Source: Oscillospiraceae bacterium (lineage in GTDB: Bacteria > Bacillota > Clostridia > Oscillospirales > Ruminococcaceae). Taken from it: DNA of 34,794 nt. Shown here piece after piece: positions 1 through 7,360 of the stretch (position 1 is the first letter of the stretch; every line of letters begins with the position of its first letter). Location: assembly GCA_024684395.1 (NCBI GenBank), contig JAIKWY010000096.1:1-34794 (forward strand). The letters run 5' to 3'. The notes under the pieces were generated by a model. It searched no databases. It was given only the letters and a program-made list of their open reading frames with translations, and was not told the origin of the DNA. The translations under genes and the position numbers were made by a program.

Positions 1-796
1 TCCTGAATGCCGCATTGCCGACCGAAGTGAGGTAGCTGGCATCGGAAAGGTCGAAGTTCTTGAGCTTCAGGCAGTTCTCGAACGCGCTGTCATCGATCGT
101 GGAGAGCTGCACGGAAGTCGTATCTACGGTGATCTCTTCGCCCTCCGGATTCAGCACGCCGCTCTGGTCATAGGTCACGACACGATTATCAATATAGACG
201 TTCTCGAGATAAGCAGCGCTCTTGAACGCATTCTTGCCGATGGTCTTGACGCTGGCCGGGATCGTCAGGTCGGGGGTATGATAGTAATCGAACGCATCAT
301 CTGCGATCTCCGTGACCTTGAAGGTCACAATGTGCTTGCTGGGGTCGGTCACGTTGTCGGACGTGAACCACATGTCTGTCCAGTAGTCCGTCACGGTCGT
401 CCGCACCTCATACGGCAACCGGATCGGGAAATCATCATTGCTGTTGAACTGTTTAAAATTCGAGCCCAGGATCTTGAACTCCACAGTGGTGAACGTCCAG
501 TCACCTAAGGTGGTGCGCTCTACTTTATAATCGTACTTGAACAGCTCCATGTACTTGTAGTAGGCTTCACCCTTGAACTCGCCGTTGTATGCCCGGAACT
601 GATCCACCGGGACAAGGCGATTCGCCGGGATCTCGGTCGCCTGTGCTGTTGGTGCGACCGCTTCCGTCACAGTCGCTGCTTTAACAGGCAGCTCCAGCTG
701 CGGGAGCGGTGTATCCTGCGGCAATGCCGCAAAATTCCACAGCAGCATGGCTACGGCTGCCACACCTGCGAAGATGCGGCGTTTTCGTTGCTTCAT
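1..796 (-). CDS. Leucine-rich-repeat (BspA-like) surface protein, 3' end cut by window
   Basis: The reading frame is open from its ATG at 796 to the window edge, giving the first 265 residues. The N-terminus (MKQRKRR, then a hydrophobic stretch to about residue 26) is a signal peptide or membrane anchor. After a ~130-residue region of unknown fold come repeats typical of BspA-type LRR_5 domains (pattern LTIPASVKTIGKNAFK, then IDDSAFENC and VGNAAFR). Such proteins are exported and usually bind other proteins or surfaces; the ligand here cannot be told. It is the last visible gene of an operon with the genes at 803 and 1236: the preceding stop lies 6 bases upstream, and its ribosome binding site (AGGAGGATTG) lies inside that gene's end. 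Real length and any C-terminal anchor or dockerin are outside the window. Confidence 0.85.
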   Translation of the reverse strand, partial: MKQRKRRIFAGVAAVAMLLWNFAALPQDTPLPQLELPVKAATVTEAVAPTAQATEIPANRLVPVDQFRAYNGEFKGEAYYKYMELFKYDYKVERTTLGDWTFTTVEFKILGSNFKQFNSNDDFPIRLPYEVRTTVTDYWTDMWFTSDNVTDPSKHIVTFKVTEIADDAFDYYHTPDLTIPASVKTIGKNAFKSAAYLENVYIDNRVVTYDQSGVLNPEGEEITVDTTSVQLSTIDDSAFENCLKLKNFDLSDASYLTSVGNAAFR

Positions 797-802
797 GCGT
801 GA

Positions 803-1216
803 TCAATCCTCCTTTTTCAGACGATAGGTCGTCATCTGAAGTAGGTCGCCCACCGGAATGAGCTCTTTCCACGGGTTGACTGCCTCGCCCAAGATCTCGC
901 CCTTCTCGCCGGAATCGAACAGCAGCTTGCCGTCGTCCTCCTTCCAGGCCTTGCGCTCCAGGATCATGGTGCTGTCGTCAACGAGCTCGAGCTCGCCGGA
1001 AGCCAGCGCTGCATCGATCTGCTCTTTGGTAACACCTGCCGGGATGGGGCAGAGCACCTGCATCTCACCGTCCGCAGTGAAACGGTAGCTGAATTTCAGC
1101 CCCTCCGTGAGATAGTCCGGTGCTTCGGGATCCGCTGCGATGTCGGCGGCTGTGCGCCACTCCTTTTTCAGGATGTCCTGCATCTCTGCAACCTTCCATG
1201 TGCCAATGATATCCAT
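803..1216 (-). CDS. Hypothetical 137-aa protein with lipocalin-like start
   Basis: The start chosen is the ATG at 1216, preceded by GAAGGAGGAATCGT, an excellent ribosome binding site; longer upstream extensions of the frame run into the neighbouring gene and have no such site. The protein begins MDIIGTWKV, a Gly-x-Trp motif like that at the start of lipocalin-like domains, and is rich in alternating polar/hydrophobic stretches that suggest a small beta-barrel (e.g. FSYRFTADGEMQVL). There is no signal peptide, so it should be cytoplasmic. It sits 19 bases after the DUF6935-like gene and 6 bases before the LRR gene, so the three are co-transcribed. No function can be assigned; the lipocalin resemblance is an inference from one motif and length. 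Confidence 0.75.
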   Translation of the reverse strand: MDIIGTWKVAEMQDILKKEWRTAADIAADPEAPDYLTEGLKFSYRFTADGEMQVLCPIPAGVTKEQIDAALASGELELVDDSTMILERKAWKEDDGKLLFDSGEKGEILGEAVNPWKELIPVGDLLQMTTYRLKKED

Positions 1217-1235
1217 ACGATTCCTCCTTCTCACA

Positions 1236-1793
1236 TTATGCCCAGGGATTTGCACTTTCCGGCTGACGGATGTCAGCAAGAAGATGCTGCTCCCAGAGGT
1301 ACCATTTGCCATCCTTCGCCAGACGCAGCAGGACAGGTCTTGGCGAATCCGCGCCGCCGGATTGCAGATACAGCTTGGCATAGCCCTGCTCCTGATAGGA
1401 ATAGGGGTTCTCGCTGACCTTGATCCTGTACGGCTCCGCAGGGGTATAGTTGTTCCCCGGCACTGCACCCTCGAAGTAAGAGCGCGGCACATAGTCCTTG
1501 CCCATGAAGCGGTCACGGATGAACTGCTTGTCATAGGCAGAGAGCGGCTGCGGCCCCTTCAGCGTGTCGAGCATCGCCAGCGAGAGAGCGGCATCCTGCG
1601 GGTAGAAGCAGAGTGCCAGTACCGCCAGCGCTGCCGTGTCGAACGGCGTGGAAAGCTGTGCCAGCGGGAGCGCCTTGAATCCGTCAAGGGTCTCCGGGAG
1701 CGCTGCAAAGCTGACCTCGACCGTGCGGTTTCCGCCGGACTGCGGTGCAGCGGGTGCGGGCTGCGGGCTTTTCAGATCGTCAAAAAGTCCCAT
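1236..1793 (-). CDS. DUF6935-like protein, 185 aa
   Basis: Start at ATG 1793 is set by AAAGGAGGTTATAGT directly upstream. The protein opens with a short Pro/Ala-rich linker (MGLFDDLKSPQPAPAAP) and continues with a compact domain containing LPETLDGFKALP, TAALAVLALCFYP, GKDYVPRSYFEGA and LWEQHLLADIR. These motifs match my memory of a conserved family named DUF6935, found in gut Clostridia as a stand-alone or C-terminal domain; I cannot verify the family number. No signal peptide or membrane helix. It is the first gene of the operon ending in the LRR protein, driven by the promoter at 1841-1869. Function unknown; frequent Tyr/Trp near the end may form a binding surface, but that is speculation. 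Confidence 0.8.
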   Translation of the reverse strand: MGLFDDLKSPQPAPAAPQSGGNRTVEVSFAALPETLDGFKALPLAQLSTPFDTAALAVLALCFYPQDAALSLAMLDTLKGPQPLSAYDKQFIRDRFMGKDYVPRSYFEGAVPGNNYTPAEPYRIKVSENPYSYQEQGYAKLYLQSGGADSPRPVLLRLAKDGKWYLWEQHLLADIRQPESANPWA

Positions 1794-1840
1794 ACTATAA
1801 CCTCCTTTACCGTGTGGGCATATTTCACCCATCATACACT

Positions 1841-1869
1841 ATTATAACACAATGTTCACATTTCTGCAA
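1841..1869 (-). promoter_or_regulatory. Sigma-A promoter for the DUF6935-LRR operon
   Basis: Read on the minus strand: TTGCAG, 17-base spacer, TATAAT, with a TG one base before the -10 box. It lies 48 bases upstream of the first start codon of the operon. Confidence 0.8.
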
Positions 1870-1935
1870 TGATGCTTTAGCGATAGCGTTCAGAAATGTT
1901 GTCAACTATTTTTACATCATATAGGCAAATTGCAT

Positions 1936-1986
1936 AAAAAAAGTACTGTCACGTCTGAAACGCTGTGGTTTCAGGCATGACAGTGC
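1936..1986 (-). terminator. Intrinsic terminator after the DUF4434-dockerin gene
   Basis: On the minus strand a ~18-bp stem (arms about 1943-1960 and 1969-1986, with a few G-U pairs and mismatches) is followed by seven Ts (1936-1942). It lies about 40 bases after the stop at 2027. Confidence 0.85.
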
Positions 1987-2026
1987 AATGATCACGATAG
2001 TCGGAGCATCAGCAGCGGCTCGGGCT

Positions 2027-3286
2027 TTACGCCTGTAGCAGCCAGCGCTTCAACAGGCTCAGGTCAAAGACATCCAGTACCGCATTGACATCCAGATCGG
2101 CGGCATCCGGATCTGCCAAAGACGCCCCCGGAACGGCAAGCAGCCACTTCTGGAGCGCCACCACATCCGCCGTATCCAGCACGCCGTCCCCGTTGGCATC
2201 GCCGGGACGGGGTTCAAAGGCATAGGCGGTGAACTGCGCATTCAGCGCCGGATCCTGCGCATAATAATGATCCCACGAAAAGAGGATATGCCCCCCGGCA
2301 AGGTCGGCAGTCGCTTCATAACACGTCCGGAGCTGCGGGATCGGCTTGGCGGTGAAGTCCGCATTGAAGCACTCATGGTTTACCCAGAACTGCATATTTC
2401 CGGCGACTGCAAGCCGCTGCGCCTGCGTCCATTCCCGGATCACGGACGGCGCATATTCCTTTCCGCCGCCGTCCTGTCCGGCAAAAATGTCATGCGAACG
2501 GACATCTGCATTCCGGAAAAGCTCACTCAGAAATGCCGTATAGTCCGAAGCTGCGGACAGATCCGGGTTGTAGAACGGGCTGATGAGGATCGGCTTATCC
2601 GAGCAGCTTTGTTCCACAGCCTGCACGGTCGCCCGCAGGTTGCTGCCGATGAGCTGCGCATATGCGCCGCCGTCTGTCCCGTTGCAGGCGGCATCCATGT
2701 TCCAGATCTCGTTCACATAGTACCAGCCTGCGATCTGACTGCCGTATTCTGCGCCGTATCTGTCCCACATCTCTGCGATCAGCGCCGCACAGAGCGCCGC
2801 ATTGGAAGCGCTCCAATCCGCAAAATACTGTCCCTTCGGCACGCCCCATCCGAATTTCCACCACATATCATCATTGACCGTACCCAGCCACAGCTGCATA
2901 TCTGTCTGCCGTGCCGCTTCCAGGGCAAGCACCAGCGCATCGCCGCTGTTCCGGGAGGAATGATAGTCTGCATACTGTTCCGACGGGAACATGCAGAAGC
3001 GCTCCGCCCCCGGATAGGAAGCGGCGTCCTGCGGATCGCCGTTTTCCGTGCAGTCTCCCCTGACAATGTCAAAGGCAGACTGGAGGATCAGCGCATCAAA
3101 TCCGGCTGCCTTCGCCTCCGAAAACTCCTGTATCCAGCGTTCCTCCGTCCAGTCACGGCAGAGCCAGTTTTGCAGGAATGTCGCAGAAAAGCGTGACTTC
3201 CGGCAGGCATCCTCCGCACCTGCACGGCAAGGCAGGAGCAGAAGGCACAGACAGACCGCCGTCAGGATACAAAGCACCCGTTTCAT
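2027..3286 (-). CDS. Secreted DUF4434 (TIM-barrel glycosidase-like) protein with type I dockerin
   Basis: Encodes 419 aa. Residues 1-24 are a signal peptide (MKRVLCILTAVCLCLLLLPC then RAGAE). Residues ~33-355 match the DUF4434 family, a putative (beta/alpha)8 glycoside-hydrolase-like fold: FLQNWLCRDWTEERW, AAGFDALILQ, and GWYYVNEIWN, whose Glu could be a catalytic acid (inference). Residues 360-419 form a dockerin with two calcium loops, DANGDGVLDTAD and DLDVNAVLDVFD, each followed by a KWLL/KRWLL helix. Dockerins plug into cohesins of cellulosome-type scaffolds, so the protein probably acts outside the cell in polysaccharide breakdown. The start is ATG 3286: the in-frame ATG four codons earlier overlaps the ribosome binding site GAGAGGA. 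It is a single-gene unit, with its own terminator downstream. Substrate unknown. Confidence 0.88.
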   Translation of the reverse strand: MKRVLCILTAVCLCLLLLPCRAGAEDACRKSRFSATFLQNWLCRDWTEERWIQEFSEAKAAGFDALILQSAFDIVRGDCTENGDPQDAASYPGAERFCMFPSEQYADYHSSRNSGDALVLALEAARQTDMQLWLGTVNDDMWWKFGWGVPKGQYFADWSASNAALCAALIAEMWDRYGAEYGSQIAGWYYVNEIWNMDAACNGTDGGAYAQLIGSNLRATVQAVEQSCSDKPILISPFYNPDLSAASDYTAFLSELFRNADVRSHDIFAGQDGGGKEYAPSVIREWTQAQRLAVAGNMQFWVNHECFNADFTAKPIPQLRTCYEATADLAGGHILFSWDHYYAQDPALNAQFTAYAFEPRPGDANGDGVLDTADVVALQKWLLAVPGASLADPDAADLDVNAVLDVFDLSLLKRWLLQA

Positions 3287-3354
3287 ACCGGACACCATCC
3301 TCTCTTGTTATCGTATCATAAAGCTATCCCATAGTAAAGCCATCCCAGCATAAC

Positions 3355-3383
3355 AAAAAGCGCCCCGAGAGACCTCAGAGCGC
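3355..3383 (-). terminator. Intrinsic terminator of the tRNA-Gly gene
   Basis: Ten-base-pair stem (3360-3369 with 3374-3383, three G-U pairs), loop of four, then five Ts on the minus strand. It begins four bases after the tRNA CCA end. Confidence 0.85.
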
Positions 3384-3386
3384 ATC

Positions 3387-3460
3387 TGGAGCGGATGACG
3401 GGAATCGAACCCGCATACTCAGCTTGGGAAGCTGATGCTCTACCACTAAACTACATCCGC
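3387..3460 (-). tRNA. tRNA-Gly (anticodon CCC)
   Basis: The minus strand folds into a full cloverleaf: acceptor GCGGATG/CATCCGC, D-arm with TAGTTTAGTGGTAGA, anticodon stem TCAGC/GCTGA around loop TTCCCAA (anticodon CCC), T-arm GGGTTCGATTCCC, discriminator T and an encoded CCA. It is a single-gene unit with its own consensus promoter and terminator. Anticodon CCC reads GGG codons. Confidence 0.97.
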
Positions 3461-3477
3461 ATCGTATCACAGGTTTT

Positions 3478-3506
3478 ATTATAGCACAATCAAAAGGATT
3501 TGTCAA
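3478..3506 (-). promoter_or_regulatory. Consensus promoter of tRNA-Gly
   Basis: Perfect TTGACA, 17-base spacer, perfect TATAAT on the minus strand, ending 17 bases before the mature tRNA 5' end. Confidence 0.93.
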
Positions 3507-3534
3507 GGGGGTCAGCGCAGTTTTATGCAGCAAA

Positions 3535-3558
3535 GGAGACGGCAGCGCCGCCGTCCCC
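3535..3558 (-). terminator. Probable terminator of the isoprenoid/DUF3267 operon
   Basis: A nine-bp GC-rich stem (3535-3543 with 3550-3558, one G-U pair) with a 6-base loop lies 12 bases after the DUF3267 stop. The following minus-strand sequence is only TTTGCTGC, so the T-tract is weak. Confidence 0.6.
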
Positions 3559-3569
3559 CTAAAAACGCC

Positions 3570-4220
3570 TTATTCCTTCACAAACGCCATGCAGCCGCAC
3601 TGGTTCGGATGGTCGAGGATCTTTGCATCCTTGCCGATATACCGGGTCAGGAGCCATGCGATCGTGGTATCACCGCCTGCCATGACGATGTTGGTCACGC
3701 CAACGAACATCAGCAGCGCATTGTGCGTCACGAGCGATGCCGTGCTGATGCCGATGCCAAGCACGAGCAGCGGCAGAAACAGCCCGATATAGTATTGCCA
3801 CACAGAAAGAGCCTCCTTGCAGTGGCAGTAAGGCGTGAGCGAATCCCACATCACACCGAAGCGGATGCTCTTCCACTTTTCCTTGCAGAACGTCACCCAG
3901 CCAATGCCGTGCAGCCCCTCGTGGATCACTGTCGTCAGAATGAGCAGCAGGCAGTACCAAAGGGAGTATTTGCCGAATGCCCTCCAAAGCTCCACATCCC
4001 TGTTCATCAGCCAGAATACAATGCCAAACGCTAACGCGATCGGCCCCGCAGTGACGAATGCCATGATATTTGCCTTCACGATGGAGATGACAGCCGGTTT
4101 TCCCACATAGCCCTCCGTAGCAAGCTGCTCCGAGAGGCGTCGGGTGTTTTCGAGACGCTCCTGCATCTCAGCTTCCTTCTTGGACTGCTTTTGCGTCTGG
4201 CTTTCCGGATTTTCAGCCAT
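3570..4220 (-). CDS. DUF3267-type membrane zincin (HExxH)
   Basis: 216 aa. A charged N-terminal 40 residues (Gln/Lys/Glu-rich, likely helical) is followed by about four membrane segments (near 50-70, 86-100, 145-165 and 168-190). The zinc-protease motif HEGLH lies at 100-104 at the end of a membrane helix, as in DUF3267, a family of putative integral-membrane metallopeptidases. CHCKEAL after the second helix pair is another conserved feature. Substrate is unknown; catalysis is inferred from the motif. The ATG at 4220 is two bases past the ispF stop, and its ribosome binding site GGAGG lies in the last codons of ispF, so the genes are translationally linked. It is the last gene of the operon. 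Confidence 0.8.
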   Translation of the reverse strand: MAENPESQTQKQSKKEAEMQERLENTRRLSEQLATEGYVGKPAVISIVKANIMAFVTAGPIALAFGIVFWLMNRDVELWRAFGKYSLWYCLLLILTTVIHEGLHGIGWVTFCKEKWKSIRFGVMWDSLTPYCHCKEALSVWQYYIGLFLPLLVLGIGISTASLVTHNALLMFVGVTNIVMAGGDTTIAWLLTRYIGKDAKILDHPNQCGCMAFVKE

Positions 4221-4222
4221 TT

Positions 4223-4705
4223 TTAAACCTCCTTCTTCACGAGCAATGCGACACAGTGCGCCGCGATGCCCTCTTCCCTGCCGGTAAAGCCGAGATGCTC
4301 CTCCGTGGTCGCCTTGACGGAGACCTGCGAGATGTCCGCGCCACAGGCATCCGCAATGTTCCGGCGCATCTGGTCGATATAGGGGCGCAGCTTCGGACGC
4401 TGTGCCAGTACGGTGGCGTCTAAATTTCCCAGTACATAGCCCTCTTTCTCGACCAAGGCGACGACATGCCGCAGCAGCATCAGGCTGTCCGCACCCTTGT
4501 AGGCGGGATCTGTGTCCGGGAAGTGCTTGCCGATGTCGCCGAGCGCCAGAGCGCCGAGCAGCGCATCCGAAATGGCATGGAGCAGCACATCCGCATCCGA
4601 ATGCCCGAGCAGCCCGAGCGTGTGCGGGATCTTTACCCCTCCGAGGATGAGGTCACGCCCCTCCACGAGCTTGTGTACATCATAACCGTGTCCGATACGC
4701 ATCAT
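4223..4705 (-). CDS. ispF: 2-C-methyl-D-erythritol 2,4-cyclodiphosphate synthase
   Basis: Converts CDP-methylerythritol 2-phosphate to the cyclic diphosphate, releasing CMP, in the non-mevalonate isoprenoid pathway. The 160-aa length is normal. The zinc-binding and active-site residues are visible: [11 protein letters not shown] (Asp9, His11), [19 protein letters not shown] (His43), the [11 protein letters not shown] loop, and the C-terminal [23 protein letters not shown] stretch split over the CDP-binding site. Start is the ATG at 4705, which overlaps the ispD stop (ATGA) and lies 10 bases after GGAGG; a second ATG follows immediately. The ispD-ispF overlap means coupled translation of consecutive pathway enzymes. 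Confidence 0.97.
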   Translation of the reverse strand: MMRIGHGYDVHKLVEGRDLILGGVKIPHTLGLLGHSDADVLLHAISDALLGALALGDIGKHFPDTDPAYKGADSLMLLRHVVALVEKEGYVLGNLDATVLAQRPKLRPYIDQMRRNIADACGADISQVSVKATTEEHLGFTGREEGIAAHCVALLVKKEV

Positions 4706-5394
4706 TTCAACAGCACCTCCGCAATTGCCTGATCCTCAGGCGTTGTGATCTTGATATTCGTATAGTCGCCCCGTGTCATGAAGACCTTGCCGCCGATGGC
4801 TTCCACGAGCTGGCAGTCATCCGTAAAGTCGAGCCCGTGCTCCTCCGCAAAGTCCACAGCCTCGAAATACAGCCGTTTCCGGAAGACCTGCGGGGTCTGT
4901 GTGATCCAGAGCGAGGGGCGGTGCGGCGTGTCGATGATGAGCCCGTCATCCACGATCTTGATGGTGTCCTTGACCGGGACGCCGAGCGTGGCGCCGCCGA
5001 AGACCCGTGCGTCCCTGATGGTCTCGGCGATATGTGCCGGCTTGACGAGCGGTCTTGCGCCGTCATGGATGGCGACATACTGCGATTCCTTCGCCACGAG
5101 CCGCAGACCCTGCATCACGGACTTCTGGCGGGTCTCGCCGCCCTCCGTGAGATGTTTCAGCTTGGTGATGCCGAGCTTTTCCGCTTCCTTCCGGATGGCA
5201 TCGAAGTACTCCGGCTTCGTGACAACGATGATCTCGGTAATGTCCGGCGTCTGCTCAAACGCCAGCATACTGTAGCCGACCACATTGCTCTCCCCGAGCG
5301 GCATGAGGATCTTGTTGATCCCACCCATCCGGGAGGCATTCCCGGCACAGACTAAAATGCACGATGTATCGGCGGTTTGTGTTACTTCTGACAT
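4702..5394 (-). CDS. ispD: 2-C-methyl-D-erythritol 4-phosphate cytidylyltransferase
   Basis: Joins CTP and methylerythritol 4-phosphate to give CDP-methylerythritol, the step two before IspF. The 230-aa protein shows the nucleotidyltransferase start [15 protein letters not shown] with the downstream Lys of [10 protein letters not shown], the catalytic-site segment IHDGARPLV, and WITQTPQVF. The glycine-rich loop reads AGNASRMGG, a mild variant of the usual AAGxGxRMG. The start is ATG 5394, preceded by AAGGAGGACAGCT; the frame stays open 71 codons further upstream but without a comparable site and through the neighbouring gene. It overlaps ispF by four bases and follows the small membrane-protein gene by 14 bases. 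Confidence 0.96.
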   Translation of the reverse strand: MSEVTQTADTSCILVCAGNASRMGGINKILMPLGESNVVGYSMLAFEQTPDITEIIVVTKPEYFDAIRKEAEKLGITKLKHLTEGGETRQKSVMQGLRLVAKESQYVAIHDGARPLVKPAHIAETIRDARVFGGATLGVPVKDTIKIVDDGLIIDTPHRPSLWITQTPQVFRKRLYFEAVDFAEEHGLDFTDDCQLVEAIGGKVFMTRGDYTNIKITTPEDQAIAEVLLK

Positions 5395-5408
5395 AGCTGT
5401 CCTCCTTG

Positions 5409-5747
5409 TTATAGTTCCATACTGAAATGCATCATAAAGATCCCAGCCGCAACTAAAAAAGCGACTGCGACCAAGACTGCTATCACGGTTATGACAGTAT
5501 TGATTTTCAGCGCTGCGGCATCTTCGTCCTTTTTGGCGTTCCTGTGGCACAGGATCAGACAAACGATCGTGATGAGCCACCCGACAGGATACAGCACTGC
5601 GCACCATGTTTCAAGCCCGAATGGCATCAGATAGGCAAACCTCATGGCTTCTTCAAGATCCACATGGTAAGCCGCCATGACACAAAACGGCATGACGAGA
5701 TAGGGGATGATAAAGGCAAATCTGCCGATCTTCAATAGTTTTTGCAT
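5409..5747 (-). CDS. Small three-helix membrane protein, function unknown
   Basis: 112 aa starting at ATG 5747 after AAAAGGAGGTACCCC. Three hydrophobic segments are clear: about 8-28 (FAFIIPYLVMPFCVMAAYHV), 47-65 (AVLYPVGWLITIVCLILCH) and 80-105 (TVITVIAVLVAVAFLVAAGIF). A short charged loop RNAKKDEDAA separates the second and third. I recognise no family. It leads the ispD-ispF-DUF3267 operon, and since the last gene is also a membrane protein the two may work together, but this is only positional. Confidence 0.75.
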   Translation of the reverse strand: MQKLLKIGRFAFIIPYLVMPFCVMAAYHVDLEEAMRFAYLMPFGLETWCAVLYPVGWLITIVCLILCHRNAKKDEDAAALKINTVITVIAVLVAVAFLVAAGIFMMHFSMEL

Positions 5748-5800
5748 GGGGTACCTCCTTTTCGATCCGAACACAGTATCCTGGGTCATCTTCATTTACT

Positions 5801-5829
5801 ACTATACCACATCTCCTCAGAAAAAGCAA
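5801..5829 (-). promoter_or_regulatory. Promoter of the ispD/ispF operon
   Basis: TTGCTT, 17 bases, TATAGT on the minus strand, 54 bases upstream of the first start codon (5747). Confidence 0.6.
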
Positions 5830-5859
5830 GCGCCAAAACAGCGTCCGGCGCATATCCTG

Positions 5860-5887
5860 TAGTATCAGATGAAAAGGGGTGATACTA
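5860..5887 (+). promoter_or_regulatory. Perfect inverted repeat around the ribosome binding site of the DUF3343 gene
   Basis: TAGTATCA (5860-5867) and TGATACTA (5880-5887) flank 12 bases holding the Shine-Dalgarno AAAAGGGG; the second arm reaches the first base of the ATG. As RNA this would place the site in a hairpin loop; as DNA it could be an operator. Confidence 0.55.
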
Positions 5888-6108
5888 TGATTTGCAGAGC
5901 TGTCCTGCCGTCAGAGACCTATGCGCAGAAAGCCCAGCGGGTGCTGGCGGCAAACGGCTATCACAGCGAGATCATCCGCAGCACGTCCCGGGGCGTCGGC
6001 TGCGGTTACAGCCTGCGCACGGCGGGCGATTGTAATGCGGTACGGGAGCTCCTGCGCCGGGAAGGGATCCCCGTGCAGAACATCCGGGATGAGCGTGGGA
6101 TGCCATGA
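5887..6108 (+). CDS. DUF3343 protein (putative Se/S carrier-like)
   Basis: 73 aa from the ATG at 5887 after AAAAGGGGTGATACT. The sequence matches the DUF3343 family, small proteins thought to carry sulfur or selenium: a first strand MICRAVLPSETYAQKAQRVL, the central GVGCGYSLRT with its cysteine (an obvious thiol candidate at CGY), and a last helix-strand VRELLRREGIPV. It ends with ATGA overlapping the start of the cysteine desulfurase-like gene, so the two are translated together. The pairing supports a role as sulfur (or selenium) acceptor from that enzyme; this is inference from family and context. Confidence 0.8.
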   Translation: MICRAVLPSETYAQKAQRVLAANGYHSEIIRSTSRGVGCGYSLRTAGDCNAVRELLRREGIPVQNIRDERGMP

Positions 6109-7247
6109 TCGTCAACTTCGATAACGCCGCCACGACCTTCCCCAAGCCCCCTGCTGTCCAGAATGCTGTGGCACAGGCGGTCAGGAACTATGCCTCCGCC
6201 GGACGGGGCAGCCATCCCCTTGCCAAGCGGGGCTCGGCGCTCGTCTACAAACTCCGGGAGGAAGCGGCGGCATTCTTCGGAGGAGAACCGGAGCATGTCG
6301 TCCTCACGATGAACTGCACCCATGCGCTCAACCTCGCCATTCAGGGCATCTGCGCCGGGGGCGGGCATGTCGTCATCAGCCGTCTGGAGCACAATTCCGT
6401 CCTGCGGCCGGTCTATGCCCTGGCAAAGGCGGGGCGCATCACCTACAGTATCGCCGATGTGTTCCCGGAGAAGGAGCGGACGCTTGCCGCCTTCCGCAGG
6501 CTCCTGCGCTCCGATACCAAAGCCGTGATCTGCACTTTCTGCTCCAATGTCACCGGACAGATCCTGCCGTGGCGGGAGCTCGGTGTGCTCTGTCAGGAGC
6601 GTGGCATCTGCTTCATTGCGGACGGCGCACAGGCATGCGGTGTACTCGATGTGAAGCTTTCGGACGGCATCAACTTCCTCTGCACTGCCGGACACAAGGG
6701 ACTCTACGGCATCACCGGGACAGGGCTCCTTCTCTCGGACGGGCGCTATCCCCTGCCGCCGCTGATGCAGGGCGGCTCCGGGAGCATGTCCGATCTGCCG
6801 GAGATGCCGCCGTTTTTGCCGGATGCGCTCGAATGCGGCACGCTCAACATCATCGGCGCAGCGGGGCTCTCCGCAGGGCTGCGCTTTGTGCAGGAGAAGG
6901 GCACAGCCGCCATCCTCCGGCATGAATCCGCCCTCTGCGATGCACTCTGCAAGCGGCTGGCGGACATCCCGGGCGTGACGGTCTACCGTTCGCCGGGGGC
7001 GGACTATGCGCCGATCGTCTCGTTCAACATCCACGGTTATCCCTCCGAGGAAGCCGCCGCAGCGCTTGCCGAAGACGGCTTCTGCCTGCGGGCAGGGCTG
7101 CACTGTGCGCCCCTCGCACACAGAGCCATCGGCACGGAGGAGGGTGCCGTGCGCTTCTCGCCTTCGGTCTTTTCCCGGATGCAGGATACCAGCCGCCTTG
7201 CCGATGCCATTGCCCGCCTCGCATCAAATGGCAAAAATCACATGTAA
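6105..7247 (+). CDS. Cysteine desulfurase-family PLP aminotransferase (class V)
   Basis: 380 aa, typical of the shorter NifS/SufS-like family. Seen motifs: NFDNAATTFPKPPAV at the start, LEHNSVLRP (substrate-site His96), FIADGAQACGV (Asp for the PLP ring nitrogen), TAGHKGLYG with the Schiff-base Lys198, and RAGLHCAPLAH with the candidate persulfide Cys334. The reaction would be L-cysteine to alanine plus enzyme-bound persulfide in the cytoplasm. It overlaps the DUF3343 gene by four bases. No scaffold gene (iscU/sufU) or mnmA is next to it, so the final sulfur or selenium use is not shown. A selenocysteine lyase activity cannot be excluded. Confidence 0.92.
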   Translation: MIVNFDNAATTFPKPPAVQNAVAQAVRNYASAGRGSHPLAKRGSALVYKLREEAAAFFGGEPEHVVLTMNCTHALNLAIQGICAGGGHVVISRLEHNSVLRPVYALAKAGRITYSIADVFPEKERTLAAFRRLLRSDTKAVICTFCSNVTGQILPWRELGVLCQERGICFIADGAQACGVLDVKLSDGINFLCTAGHKGLYGITGTGLLLSDGRYPLPPLMQGGSGSMSDLPEMPPFLPDALECGTLNIIGAAGLSAGLRFVQEKGTAAILRHESALCDALCKRLADIPGVTVYRSPGADYAPIVSFNIHGYPSEEAAAALAEDGFCLRAGLHCAPLAHRAIGTEEGAVRFSPSVFSRMQDTSRLADAIARLASNGKNHM

Positions 7248-7268
7248 ATTTTGGTCAAATACACAATT

Positions 7269-7308
7269 TCAGCCCGTTTTGCATCTTTCCTATTGCAAAG
7301 CGGGCTGA
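7269..7308 (+). terminator. Hairpin after the cysteine desulfurase gene
   Basis: A 15-bp stem with one mismatch (7269-7283 with 7294-7308) lies 21 bases after the stop. The T-tract after it is short (ATTTGTGG). On the minus strand it is followed by AAATTG, so it is not a strong terminator there. Confidence 0.55.
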
Positions 7309-7321
7309 TTTGTGGTACAAT
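7293..7321 (+). promoter_or_regulatory. Promoter of cdaA-cdaR
   Basis: TTGCAA, 17 bases, TACAAT. The -35 box lies in the 3' arm of the preceding hairpin. Expected start of transcription is about 30 bases before the cdaA start codon. Confidence 0.75.
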
Positions 7322-7360
7322 GATAATAAGCGAACTCTTATAGATTGGAGGTGAATGCCC

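Noticed and set aside
5395-5607. Extended N-terminus for ispD
   Set aside because: The frame stays open upstream, but the added residues overlap the membrane-protein gene and the clear ribosome binding site is at 5394.
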